This document shows positions 57,696-64,000 of a stretch of 64,000 bases of DNA, one piece after another (the stretch's first letter is position 1; each line of letters opens with the position of its first letter). Source of the DNA: CAVVAH01 sp963746175 (GTDB lineage Bacteria; Actinomycetota; Actinomycetes; JACCUZ01); NCBI GenBank assembly GCA_963746175.1, contig CAVVAH010000001.1, positions 744,001-808,000 of the forward strand. Direction: 5' to 3'. A program made the translations under genes and the position numbers. Under the pieces are notes generated by a model that was given only the letters and a program-made list of their open reading frames with translations, was not told where the DNA came from and did not search any database.

Positions 57696-57949
57696 TCGGC
57701 CGGTCGTCAGCCGGCAGCCGGGTCCTTTGCACGTCTCGCGGGGTCCGCGGAGACCGGGCCCGACCGCCGGAACGGGAGTAGGTGCGGCGCAGACCTGCCG
57801 GGGGCTCAGCGAACCTGTGTGTTTGCTGGTAGGCCGCCTGGGCACCACGTGGTCGGCGTCCAGCAGCGGCGACCCCAGACCCTCCGACTGTCGGGGGGTA
57901 ACGCCTGACGAAGCCACCATCACCACAACCGGTTTGAGAGGAACTCATC
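57696..57949. other. upstream region of the 94-aa membrane protein
   Basis: With the remnant above, this makes a 638-bp gap between intact genes. GTTT (57821-57824) and GGGCAC (57840-57845) are separated by 15 bp, a weak match to the SigB/SigF-type consensus. Nothing else supported. Confidence 0.3.
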
Positions 57950-58234
57950 ATGTCCAGCTTCGCCGACAGCAGCCGCAGCACCACCCGCAGCGACCGCGAC
58001 GTACACGTCCGTCGCTCCAGCACCGTCGAGACCAAGCCGGCGTTCAAGACGACCGAGCTCGTGGTCTGGGCCCTCACCGCGATCGCCGTTCTGATCGCGG
58101 CGGCGGTGACCGAGAACCTCGACGGTCACGACGCCTGGAAGTACGTCACCTGGCTGTCCATCGGCTACATGGTCAGCCGCGGCCTGGCCAAGGCCGGCAG
58201 CTACCAGCACGACGACGACCCCCGCAGCAGCTAG
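57950..58234 (+). CDS. small membrane protein
   Basis: 94 aa with GAGAGGAA upstream of ATG 57950. A charged N-terminus (SSRSTTRSDRDVHVRRSSTV) precedes two hydrophobic segments (LVVWALTAIAVLIAAAVTEN and YVTWLSIGYMVSRGLAKAG). No family recognised, though small proteins of this design recur in actinobacteria. The next 41-aa frame starts directly after its TAG. Confidence 0.7.
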   Translation: MSSFADSSRSTTRSDRDVHVRRSSTVETKPAFKTTELVVWALTAIAVLIAAAVTENLDGHDAWKYVTWLSIGYMVSRGLAKAGSYQHDDDPRSS

Positions 58235-58360
58235 ATGCCGCAGCGCCGCAGCATCCAGGTCCGTCCCCTCGGGGGCGGACCTGGATGTCTGGCGATGATC
58301 CTCGTCTCGGTAGTGGCGTCCGTCGCCCTGACCGTCGTGCTCAATCTCATCGCTCGATGA
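58235..58360 (+). CDS. 41-aa single-pass membrane protein (possible)
   Basis: ATG at 58235 abuts the preceding TAG. MPQRRSIQVRPLGGGPGCLA leads into one membrane helix (MILVSVVASVALTVVLNLI). The same DNA holds a perfect 11-bp stem (58253-58263 with 58276-58286) that could be the terminator of the upstream gene, so the coding claim is moderate. Confidence 0.45.
   Translation: MPQRRSIQVRPLGGGPGCLAMILVSVVASVALTVVLNLIAR
58253..58286 (+). terminator. stem-loop after the 94-aa membrane protein gene
   Basis: Perfect 11-bp arms (58253-58263 and 58276-58286) with a 12-nt loop, 19 bp after the stop. It lies inside the possible 41-aa frame. Confidence 0.5.
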
Positions 58361-58372
58361 CGGGGAACAGCC

Positions 58373-58546
58373 ATGCAGTCACGTCAGTCCATCATTCCGC
58401 CCCGAGCGTTGTGGCTGGCCCTGGCCGCAGTCGTCGTCTTGTTCGGCATCGTCTGGGCCGCCGTGACCATGTCCGTCGGCGCGGGTGGAGACAGATGTCC
58501 ATCAGAGGTCACAGGGGCTGGCGAGCACGAGGAACGATGTCGTTGA
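58373..58546 (+). CDS. 57-aa single-pass membrane protein (possible)
   Basis: ATG 58373 (GGGGAA upstream) opens MQSRQSIIPPRALWLALAAV..., one membrane helix at about 12-33, then a short tail with two Cys (GGDRCPSEV and EERCR). Follows the 41-aa frame by 12 bp. Two or three tiny membrane proteins in a row suggest a functional cluster or a shared origin. Confidence 0.45.
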   Translation: MQSRQSIIPPRALWLALAAVVVLFGIVWAAVTMSVGAGGDRCPSEVTGAGEHEERCR

Positions 58547-58990
58547 TGCGCGACACGGGGCCGGGTTAGCCGGTTGATCACCGCGTGGCGTCCGATGTGC
58601 GTGCACCCTTCGAGGAACCATGCCGCGGCAGCATCTGCCGACCCGGGCGACGACGGGCTCGACCCGCCAGCCGTCTTGGGGTGACCATCGCCTCCACGAG
58701 GCGGGTCCCTATGTCGACGAATCGGCCTCGGGGAGTCCGACCGACCCCGGGAACGATGGGACCTTGCCCGGGGCCAGCCGGGCTCGTGGGCAGCTGCTTC
58801 ACCCGTCTGCCCGCTGACCATTGACCGTCGCGTCCGCATCGAAACGTTGGATCCGGTTGCGATCCCCCGGTCGCGGGGTGCACGATTCTCGATGCCACTC
58901 TCGAACAGAGGGAGGCCAGGAACCGCGCTGTCTAGGAGCTCAGCGTTTGGTGTTCGCGGCCCCCGAAGGGCCTCGGGAACGGGGCAACCT
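58547..58990. other. 444-bp stretch without a supported gene
   Basis: Leader region of the ANTAR gene. Open frames here lack ribosome-binding sites and protein-like composition. No repeat or clear promoter seen. Confidence 0.4.
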
Positions 58991-59650
58991 ATGTCGCAGG
59001 CGCAGGAACAGTCTGGCCAGTCGGCTGCACCGGCCGAGCGAGATGAGCTGGCGGAGAAGCGGGACCGCGCGGCCGTCGAGCGAGACCAGCGTGGGCGCGA
59101 GCGCGACCAGGGCACGTTCACGCGAGCAGCCGCTTCCTCCGGCCGCGACCTCGAGGCCGATGGCCGAGACCAGTTGGCCGAGAAACGTGACCGCGCCGGC
59201 GACGGGCGCGACGCGGCCGCTCAACAGCGCAGCGACGACACGATCGGGCACCGCCTCGACCGTGGCCAGTCCGACATCGACCGTCTCTGGAGCGGCGGCG
59301 ACCGGGACCACGGAGCCGGCGACCGGTCCGACTCGGCCGACGACCGGCGCCACGAGGTCACCGAGGTGCTGGCCGGTGAGCAGGACCGCGAATCCGGCGC
59401 TCGTGATCGGGCTGCTGCCGCCCAAGACCGGCTGGACGCAGCGCTGGACCGCGAGCTGGCCACCGAGCACGCACATCACCTCGAGGCGGCCCTGCGGAAC
59501 AGCCGGGAGATAGGAACCGCGCTCGGCATCATCGTCGGCCAAAGCGGCTGCACGGTCGACGAGGCGTTCGCGATGCTGAGCAAGCGGTCACAGCAGAGCA
59601 ACATCAAAATTCGCGACCTCGCTCGCGAGATCGCCGACCGACACCGCTGA
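58991..59650 (+). CDS. ANTAR-domain protein with Arg-Asp-rich repeats
   Basis: 219 aa. Residues about 15-150 are a hydrophilic coiled-coil region built on repeated RDxxAxxRD-like units (ERDELAEKRDRAAVERDQRG, GRDQLAEKRDRAGDGRDAAA). Residues about 160-219 are an ANTAR RNA-binding domain (NSREIGTALGIIVGQSGCTV, EAFAMLSKRSQQSN, KIRDLAREIADRHR). ANTAR proteins bind paired hairpins in mRNA leaders to prevent termination. No receiver or GAF domain is present, so input would come through the repeats. ATG 58991; ribosome-binding site is weak. Confidence 0.82.
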   Translation: MSQAQEQSGQSAAPAERDELAEKRDRAAVERDQRGRERDQGTFTRAAASSGRDLEADGRDQLAEKRDRAGDGRDAAAQQRSDDTIGHRLDRGQSDIDRLWSGGDRDHGAGDRSDSADDRRHEVTEVLAGEQDRESGARDRAAAAQDRLDAALDRELATEHAHHLEAALRNSREIGTALGIIVGQSGCTVDEAFAMLSKRSQQSNIKIRDLAREIADRHR

Positions 59651-59865
59651 CCGGCACTTTCGAGCGGGACGAGGCCCCGACGCCGGTCCTGGACGCCATT
59701 CAGGCTTGGAGGGCCCGCCTGCAAGACCTCATCGAGGCTGTCGAGCGCCTCACCGGCGCTGTAGCAGCCGGGGAGGGCTGGGACGCGCTTCAGCGGTTGC
59801 AGTCCGAGGTCGTCGAGGCGCTGGTGGCCGTGCGGGACCCGGACTCTCGCGTTTCGCAGCCCTAG
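59647..59865 (+). CDS. small helical protein, apparent CTG start
   Basis: A 72-codon frame with protein-like sequence (LDAIQAWRARLQDLIEAVER, GWDALQRLQSEVVEALVAV) ends at TAG 59865. It has no ATG, GTG or TTG; the only plausible start is a CTG overlapping the ANTAR stop (CTGA), implying translational coupling. Alternatively it is a frameshifted extension. Followed by a perfect 14-bp stem-loop. Confidence 0.4.
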   Translation: MTGTFERDEAPTPVLDAIQAWRARLQDLIEAVERLTGAVAAGEGWDALQRLQSEVVEALVAVRDPDSRVSQP

Positions 59866-59894
59866 ATCCGGTGAGAGTCGTCGGACGGGGACAT

Positions 59895-59935
59895 GACGCC
59901 GCGGTCAGCTTTGCTACGGGTCTGACCGCGGCGTC
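59895..59935 (+). terminator. stem-loop after the ANTAR operon
   Basis: Perfect 14-bp arms (59895-59908 and 59922-59935) with a 13-nt loop, 30 bp downstream of the last stop. It could also be the kind of hairpin an ANTAR protein recognises, but no paired second hairpin with the same loop is evident. Confidence 0.6.
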
Positions 59936-60051
59936 GCCGTCTTGGTCCATGGATCGTCAGTCGGCGGCCGGGCCCCCCCGTCCGACCGGTCACCCGGTCG
60001 GCATCGATGAGGTGGGTGGGGTCGCGTCGCCGACGACTCACGAGGGGGCTG

Positions 60052-60171
60052 ATGATGAAGCAGAAGCTGGTCGAGGTCTTCGTCGATGGTCGCCGTGACA
60101 GGCGGTGGCTGCTCGGCGGGTACGCCGTGGTGCTCGGGGCACTGGCCGGTCCCGGGCTGCTGCTCCACTGA
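60052..60171 (+). CDS. 39-aa single-pass membrane protein (possible)
   Basis: ATG 60052 with GAGGGGG upstream. MMKQKLVEVFVDGRRDRRWL is followed by a short hydrophobic helix (LGGYAVVLGALAGPGLLLH). Too short for family recognition. Confidence 0.45.
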   Translation: MMKQKLVEVFVDGRRDRRWLLGGYAVVLGALAGPGLLLH

Positions 60172-60534
60172 GAGCGGCCACGTCGCTGGCACAAGGCCCG
60201 GAGCCGGATCGGGGGGCGATCCGGCGCCAGGCCCGGGCACGGCAGGAAACCCGAAGGATGCCCTCAGGCCGGATCGTGCACCATGATCAATCTGGACTAG
60301 TCCCCATGCCCGGCCAGGCTCGGCGGTTCCCGTCCGCTCGCGGAACCGGCTCGTGAACCTGTAACGCGATGCATCCCAGCACCGAATGCCCCGGGGCGGG
60401 CCTTGCCGGCCTTCCACCCCAAGGGAGTGCCGGCAAGGCCCTCGCGCGAACCGGAGGCGGTACGAGTGATCCCCTTTGCCGGGGGGCCGCGGACGCGGCG
60501 CGTCCCTCGCCCGGTCGCCCGCGTCGTTAGCTGA
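60172..60534. other. intergenic region downstream of sigA
   Basis: 363 bp with no supported gene; contains the likely sigA terminator at 60398-60441. Confidence 0.45.
60398..60441 (-). terminator. stem-loop downstream of sigA
   Basis: Perfect 13-bp arms (60398-60410 and 60429-60441) with an 18-nt loop, about 94 bp beyond the sigA stop on its transcript. Confidence 0.55.
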
Positions 60535-62091
60535 TCAGTCCAGGTAGTCGCGCAGGACCTGCGAGCGAGACGGGTGCCGCAGCTTGGACATCGTCTTGGA
60601 CTCGATCTGGCGGATCCGCTCGCGGGTCACGCCGTAGACCTTGCCGATCTCGTCGAGGGTCTTGGGCTGGCCGTCGGTGAGGCCGAACCGCATCGAGACG
60701 ACGCCGGCCTCGCGCTCGGAGAGCGTGTCGAGCACCGAGTGCAGCTGCTCCTGGAGCAACGTGAACGACACGGCGTCCGCCGGGACGACCGCCTCGGAGT
60801 CCTCGATGAGGTCGCCGAACTCGCTGTCGCCGTCCTCGCCGAGGGGCGTGTGCAGGGAGATCGGCTCGCGGCCGTACTTCTGGACCTCGACGACCTTCTC
60901 CGGGGTCATGTCGAGCTCCTTGGCGAGCTCCTCCGGGGTCGGCTCGCGGCCGAGGTCCTGGAGCATCTGCCGCTGGACGCGGGCCAGCTTGTTGATGACC
61001 TCGACCATGTGCACCGGGATACGGATGGTGCGGGCCTGGTCGGCCATGGCGCGGGTGATCGCCTGACGGATCCACCAGGTGGCGTACGTCGAGAACTTGT
61101 AGCCCTTGGTGTAGTCGAACTTCTCGACCGCGCGGATCAGGCCGAGGTTGCCCTCCTGGATCAGGTCGAGGAAGAGCATGCCGCGACCGGTGTAGCGCTT
61201 CGCGAGTGACACGACCAGGCGGAGGTTGGCCTCGAGCAGGTGGTTCTTCGCCCGGCGCCCGTCCTCGGCGATCCAGTCGAGCTCCTTCTTCATCTTCGGC
61301 GCGAACTTCTCGCCGCCGTTGATCTTCTCCTCGGCGAACAGGCCGGCCTCGATGCGCTTGGCGAGCTCGACCTCCTGCTCGGCGTTCAGCAGTGCGACCT
61401 TGCCGATCTGCTTGAGGTAGTCCTTGACCGGGTCGGCCGTGGCGCCGGCGGTCGCGACCTGCTGCGCCGGCGCGTCCTCCTCGTCCTCGTCGGACAGGGT
61501 GAAGGACTCGCCCTCCTCCCCCTCCGGCGGCTCGGTGGGCTCCTCCTCGGAGCCCTCCGCGACGGCTGCGCCGCCCTCGGCCGGCGCGCCGCCCTTGGCG
61601 GCGTCGGCGGCGGCCTTCTTGGTCGCGGCCGGGCCGGCAGCCTTCTTGGCTGCGGGCTTCTCGGCCGCGGCCGCGGCCTTCTTCGCGGCCACCGCGGGAG
61701 TGGCGGTCCTCTTCGACGCGGCGACCTTCTTCGGTGCGGCGGCGGGCGCCTTCTCGGCGCTCTTCACGGCCTTCACCGCCGGCTTCTTGGCGGCCGCCTT
61801 CCTGGGCGCCGCCACCGACTTCGTGGTGGTGGCGCGCTTCGCGGCGGTCGCTGCGGCCACCGTCTTCCTGCGCGTCGTAGCCGAACCCTCGGCCTCGACC
61901 ATCACGCTCACTCCTTCGTCGCTGAAGCTGCGGAGCACCGCCTTCATCCGGGACGGCGGGATGCCCGCGTCCTCGAAGGCGGTCCGGACGTCGCTCGCGG
62001 TGACGTACCCACGGTCCCTTCCCTGCTCGAGCAGACCCTGGACTGCAGGATCGGTGAACTCCGGCGGGAGCGGGTGAACCGTGTCCGACAC
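60535..62091 (-). CDS. sigA: principal RNA polymerase sigma factor
   Basis: 518-aa primary sigma-70 (HrdB/RpoD type). Region 1.1-like N-terminus, then a Lys/Ala-rich low-complexity stretch (about 72-165) and an acidic stretch typical of actinobacterial primary sigmas. Region 1.2 DPVKDYLKQIGKVALLNAEQ; region 2 NLRLVVSLAKRYTGRGMLFL, LIQEGNLGLIRAVEKFDYTK and YATWWIRQAITRAM; region 4 LSEREAGVVSMRFGL and VTRERIRQIESKTMSKLRHP. ATG 62091. A small hairpin lies in its leader at 62108-62133. Confidence 0.97.
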   Translation of the reverse strand: MSDTVHPLPPEFTDPAVQGLLEQGRDRGYVTASDVRTAFEDAGIPPSRMKAVLRSFSDEGVSVMVEAEGSATTRRKTVAAATAAKRATTTKSVAAPRKAAAKKPAVKAVKSAEKAPAAAPKKVAASKRTATPAVAAKKAAAAAEKPAAKKAAGPAATKKAAADAAKGGAPAEGGAAVAEGSEEEPTEPPEGEEGESFTLSDEDEEDAPAQQVATAGATADPVKDYLKQIGKVALLNAEQEVELAKRIEAGLFAEEKINGGEKFAPKMKKELDWIAEDGRRAKNHLLEANLRLVVSLAKRYTGRGMLFLDLIQEGNLGLIRAVEKFDYTKGYKFSTYATWWIRQAITRAMADQARTIRIPVHMVEVINKLARVQRQMLQDLGREPTPEELAKELDMTPEKVVEVQKYGREPISLHTPLGEDGDSEFGDLIEDSEAVVPADAVSFTLLQEQLHSVLDTLSEREAGVVSMRFGLTDGQPKTLDEIGKVYGVTRERIRQIESKTMSKLRHPSRSQVLRDYLD

Positions 62092-62107
62092 GTACTACCT
62101 CTCGTCG

Positions 62108-62133
62108 TGCCCGGGCAGGCAGCAGCCCGGGCA
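62108..62133. other. small hairpin in the sigA leader
   Basis: 8-bp arms (62108-62115 and 62126-62133) lie 17 bp upstream of the sigA start. It may affect initiation or be incidental in GC-rich DNA. Confidence 0.3.
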
Positions 62134-62276
62134 TGCTCCAGGTGGATGGGGGGTTGCTCGTCTGGGGGCTGCGCCGCCCGGAGCGGGCTGTCGTGGCGAC
62201 GCAACGCAACATTGTGACACGCGGCCGGTGCCAGGCGCAGATCCGGGCGGGTCGCGGCGGGGCGCTAGCGGGGCCG

Positions 62277-63776
62277 TCAGCGGGCGAACCGCACCGCCAG
62301 CACGGTCGAGTCGTCCCGCCCGGGAGTGTCGGGAAGCAGGTCGGCCGCCACCCGCTCCACCAGCGCGTCCAGGGGCTCCTCGGTCGTGCCGACCACGGTC
62401 AGCAGGTCGGCGAGCCCCTCGTCCAGGTCCTGCCCCCGCCGCTCGACCAGGCCGTCGGTGAGGCCGAGCAGCAGGTCGCCGGGCCCCAGCTCGAGGGTGC
62501 GCTGGGTCCGCGGCTCCGGCCAGCCCAGCGGGGTCGACCCGGACCCGGCGTCGACCAGCTCCGGCTCGCGCCCGGCCCGGCGCAGGACGAGCGGCAGGTG
62601 CCCGGCCGCCCCGACCGCCGCGCGTCGCGCGACCGGGTTGACCAGCAGGTAGACCAGGGTCGCGATCTGGTCCTGCTCCTCTGTGGCGGTGAACACCCGG
62701 TCCAGCCCGGTGAGCACCGCCTCCGGGAGCGGGTTGGCGTGCGCCAGGGCGCGCAGCGCGGACCGCAGCCGGCCCATGCCGGCCGCCGCCCGCACGCCCT
62801 TGCCCATGACGTCGCCCACGACGAGGACCAGGCGGCCGTCCGGCAGCGAGAACACGTCGTACCAGTCGCCGCCCACATCGGCCTCCGCGGACCCGGCCCG
62901 GAAGCTGGCGGCCAGCTCGACGCCCGGGACCTCCGGGAGCCGGTCCGGGAGCAGGCTGCGCTGCAGGGTCACCGCGGTGGCGCGCTCGCGCTCGTACAGC
63001 CGGGCCCGCTCCAGCGCGATCGCGCACTGCCCGCCCAGCGCCCCCAGGTACGGCTCGTCCGAGTCGGCGACCGAGTCGGCGAAGTCGAGGACGAGCACGC
63101 CGGTCTGCCCGCCGGACACGACCAGCTCGACGCCCACCCGCACCGGCGCCTCCCGCGGCGGCTCGGGGTCGCCGGGCAGGACCAGCTCGGCGCGCAGCGC
63201 GCCGCTGGCGGAGGGCGCGGTCTCGGCCACCACGCGGCGTACGTCGGCGACGGTGAGCGCCTCACCCAGGGCCGCCGTGACGCGCTGGAGCTGCGCGGTG
63301 AGCTGCACGCTGCGACGCAGCGCCACGTCGGCCCGCCGCCGCTCGGTGACGTCCGAGACCAGCACGGCCACACCGATGACCTCGCCCTCGGCCCGCGCCG
63401 GGAACCACTGCGACTGGTAGTGCCTCAGCTCGCCGGTGACCGGTGAGGTCGCGGTGAAGTCGTCATCGGTGACCACGTCGCCGGTGTCGAACACCTCGCG
63501 CAGCCGCTCCTCGACCTTGACGCCCAGCTCGCCGAGCAGCTCGCTCGGCCGGTACCCGATGTGGGCGTCCATCGTCAGCCCGTTGATCTCGGCGAGCATC
63601 CGGTTGATCCGCCGGTAGCGCATGTCCGGGCCGTAGAAGGCGAAGGCCACCGGCGCCTGCAGGACCAGGGTCTCGAGCAGGGCGGTGTCGGCCGGTGAGA
63701 GGAGGTCGCCCGCATGGCCGGACACGTCGTCGTGGTCGGACGCCGCGAGCGGGCGACGCGCAATCGGGTCGGTCAC
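62277..63776 (-). CDS. PAS-domain PP2C/SpoIIE-type serine phosphatase
   Basis: 499 aa from GTG 63776. A PAS domain (about 30-150; YRRINRMLAEINGLTMDAHI, VAVLVSDVTERRRAD) and a GAF-like central region (about 155-285) precede a SpoIIE/PP2C catalytic domain. Its metal Asp residues lie in VGGDWYDVFSLPDG, VVGDVMGKGVRAAA, LGLTDGLVERRG and GRDDSTVLAV. Such RsbU-type enzymes dephosphorylate anti-anti-sigma factors and so activate stress sigma factors. The RsbW-like ATPase at 12.6 kb is of the opposing class. Next to sigA but transcribed separately. Confidence 0.9.
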   Translation of the reverse strand: MTDPIARRPLAASDHDDVSGHAGDLLSPADTALLETLVLQAPVAFAFYGPDMRYRRINRMLAEINGLTMDAHIGYRPSELLGELGVKVEERLREVFDTGDVVTDDDFTATSPVTGELRHYQSQWFPARAEGEVIGVAVLVSDVTERRRADVALRRSVQLTAQLQRVTAALGEALTVADVRRVVAETAPSASGALRAELVLPGDPEPPREAPVRVGVELVVSGGQTGVLVLDFADSVADSDEPYLGALGGQCAIALERARLYERERATAVTLQRSLLPDRLPEVPGVELAASFRAGSAEADVGGDWYDVFSLPDGRLVLVVGDVMGKGVRAAAGMGRLRSALRALAHANPLPEAVLTGLDRVFTATEEQDQIATLVYLLVNPVARRAAVGAAGHLPLVLRRAGREPELVDAGSGSTPLGWPEPRTQRTLELGPGDLLLGLTDGLVERRGQDLDEGLADLLTVVGTTEEPLDALVERVAADLLPDTPGRDDSTVLAVRFAR

Positions 63777-63883
63777 GCACCCTCCGCGATGTCTCTGACC
63801 GTCCGGGGACAGTCCGTGAGCCCGAGGCTAACGGGCGACGCAGCGTCGCGACGCGGTTTACCCAGAGTGTCCACCCGCGGGGC

Positions 63884-64000
63884 TCAACGGGCCGTGGCGG
63901 CGGCCTTCTGCTCCTGCTTGAACGCCCGGACCTTGAGCAGGCTGGCCGGGTCGACGACGTCGGCCACCGAGCGGTACGAGCCGTCCTCGGCGTAGGCGCC
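63884..64000 (-). CDS. 3' end of an unidentified gene (partial)
   Basis: The last 38 codons of a minus-strand gene running off the window: GAYAEDGSYRSVADVVDPAS... ending RAFKQEQKAAATAR before the TGA at 63884-63886. Composition is protein-like. I cannot name the family from the tail alone. Confidence 0.6.
   Translation of the reverse strand, partial: GAYAEDGSYRSVADVVDPASLLKVRAFKQEQKAAATAR

Noticed and set aside
1..64000. CRISPR arrays, tRNA or rRNA genes, IS elements
   Set aside because: No regularly spaced repeats, cloverleaf-like genes or transposase-like frames were seen. The palindromes are solitary or paired and have no spacers.

Overview
The window is very GC-rich DNA with dense, mostly overlapping operons, many GTG starts and a strong actinomycete gene set: sigA with a Lys/Ala-rich N-terminus, sepH, DUF4193, DUF3093, dut, DUF3710, an OB-fold protein, DUF3159, paired TrkA-type proteins and Streptomyces-type parE/parC. 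It is chromosomal DNA of a high-GC actinobacterium; the family cannot be fixed by reading alone.

Layout. 0.3-7.8 kb (minus): a D-xylose locus, xylF-xylG-xylH-ROK repressor-xylA-xylB, with a terminator-like hairpin after xylF and an inverted repeat in the xylF promoter. Three of its six genes (xylB, ROK, xylH) carry +1 frameshifts. 8.3-20.6 kb: aconitase, a divergent PaaI-type thioesterase, an ATPase/partner pair, a TRAM-domain RNA methyltransferase, a KimA-type permease with two RCK/TrkA proteins, then DUF3159, an OB-fold protein, DUF3710 and dut. 20.6-31.8 kb: DUF885 peptidase-like protein, DUF3093, EcsC-like protein, DUF4193, suhB, hemH, an MFS permease, sepH, tdk, a phosphodiesterase and DUF5998. 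31.8-41.7 kb: a GNAT/acyl-CoA-synthetase fusion, a CHRD protein, a PNPOx-like protein, psuG-PfkB kinase-ybaK, EamA exporter-ArsR regulator, an acyl-CoA synthetase and a YciI-like protein. 41.9-50 kb: parC, parE, a membrane HExxH protein, a DUF7455-type zinc protein and a frameshifted YihY. 50-60.2 kb looks accessory: a DUF2183 phosphatase, a three-gene envelope/stress-like operon, DUF6766, small membrane proteins, degenerate repeated gene fragments and an ANTAR protein with Arg-Asp repeats. 60.5-64 kb: sigA, a PAS/PP2C phosphatase and the 3' end of one more gene.

The most unusual content is non-coding. Intergenic gaps hold long, concentric (nested) palindromes of about 73-88 bp (8.1, 17.9, 41.7 and 45.6 kb). 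The last two are close copies lying just upstream of parC and just downstream of parE. Shorter relatives or analogues lie at 1.8, 22.8 and 29.1 kb. No tRNA, rRNA, CRISPR array, IS element or prophage was recognised.
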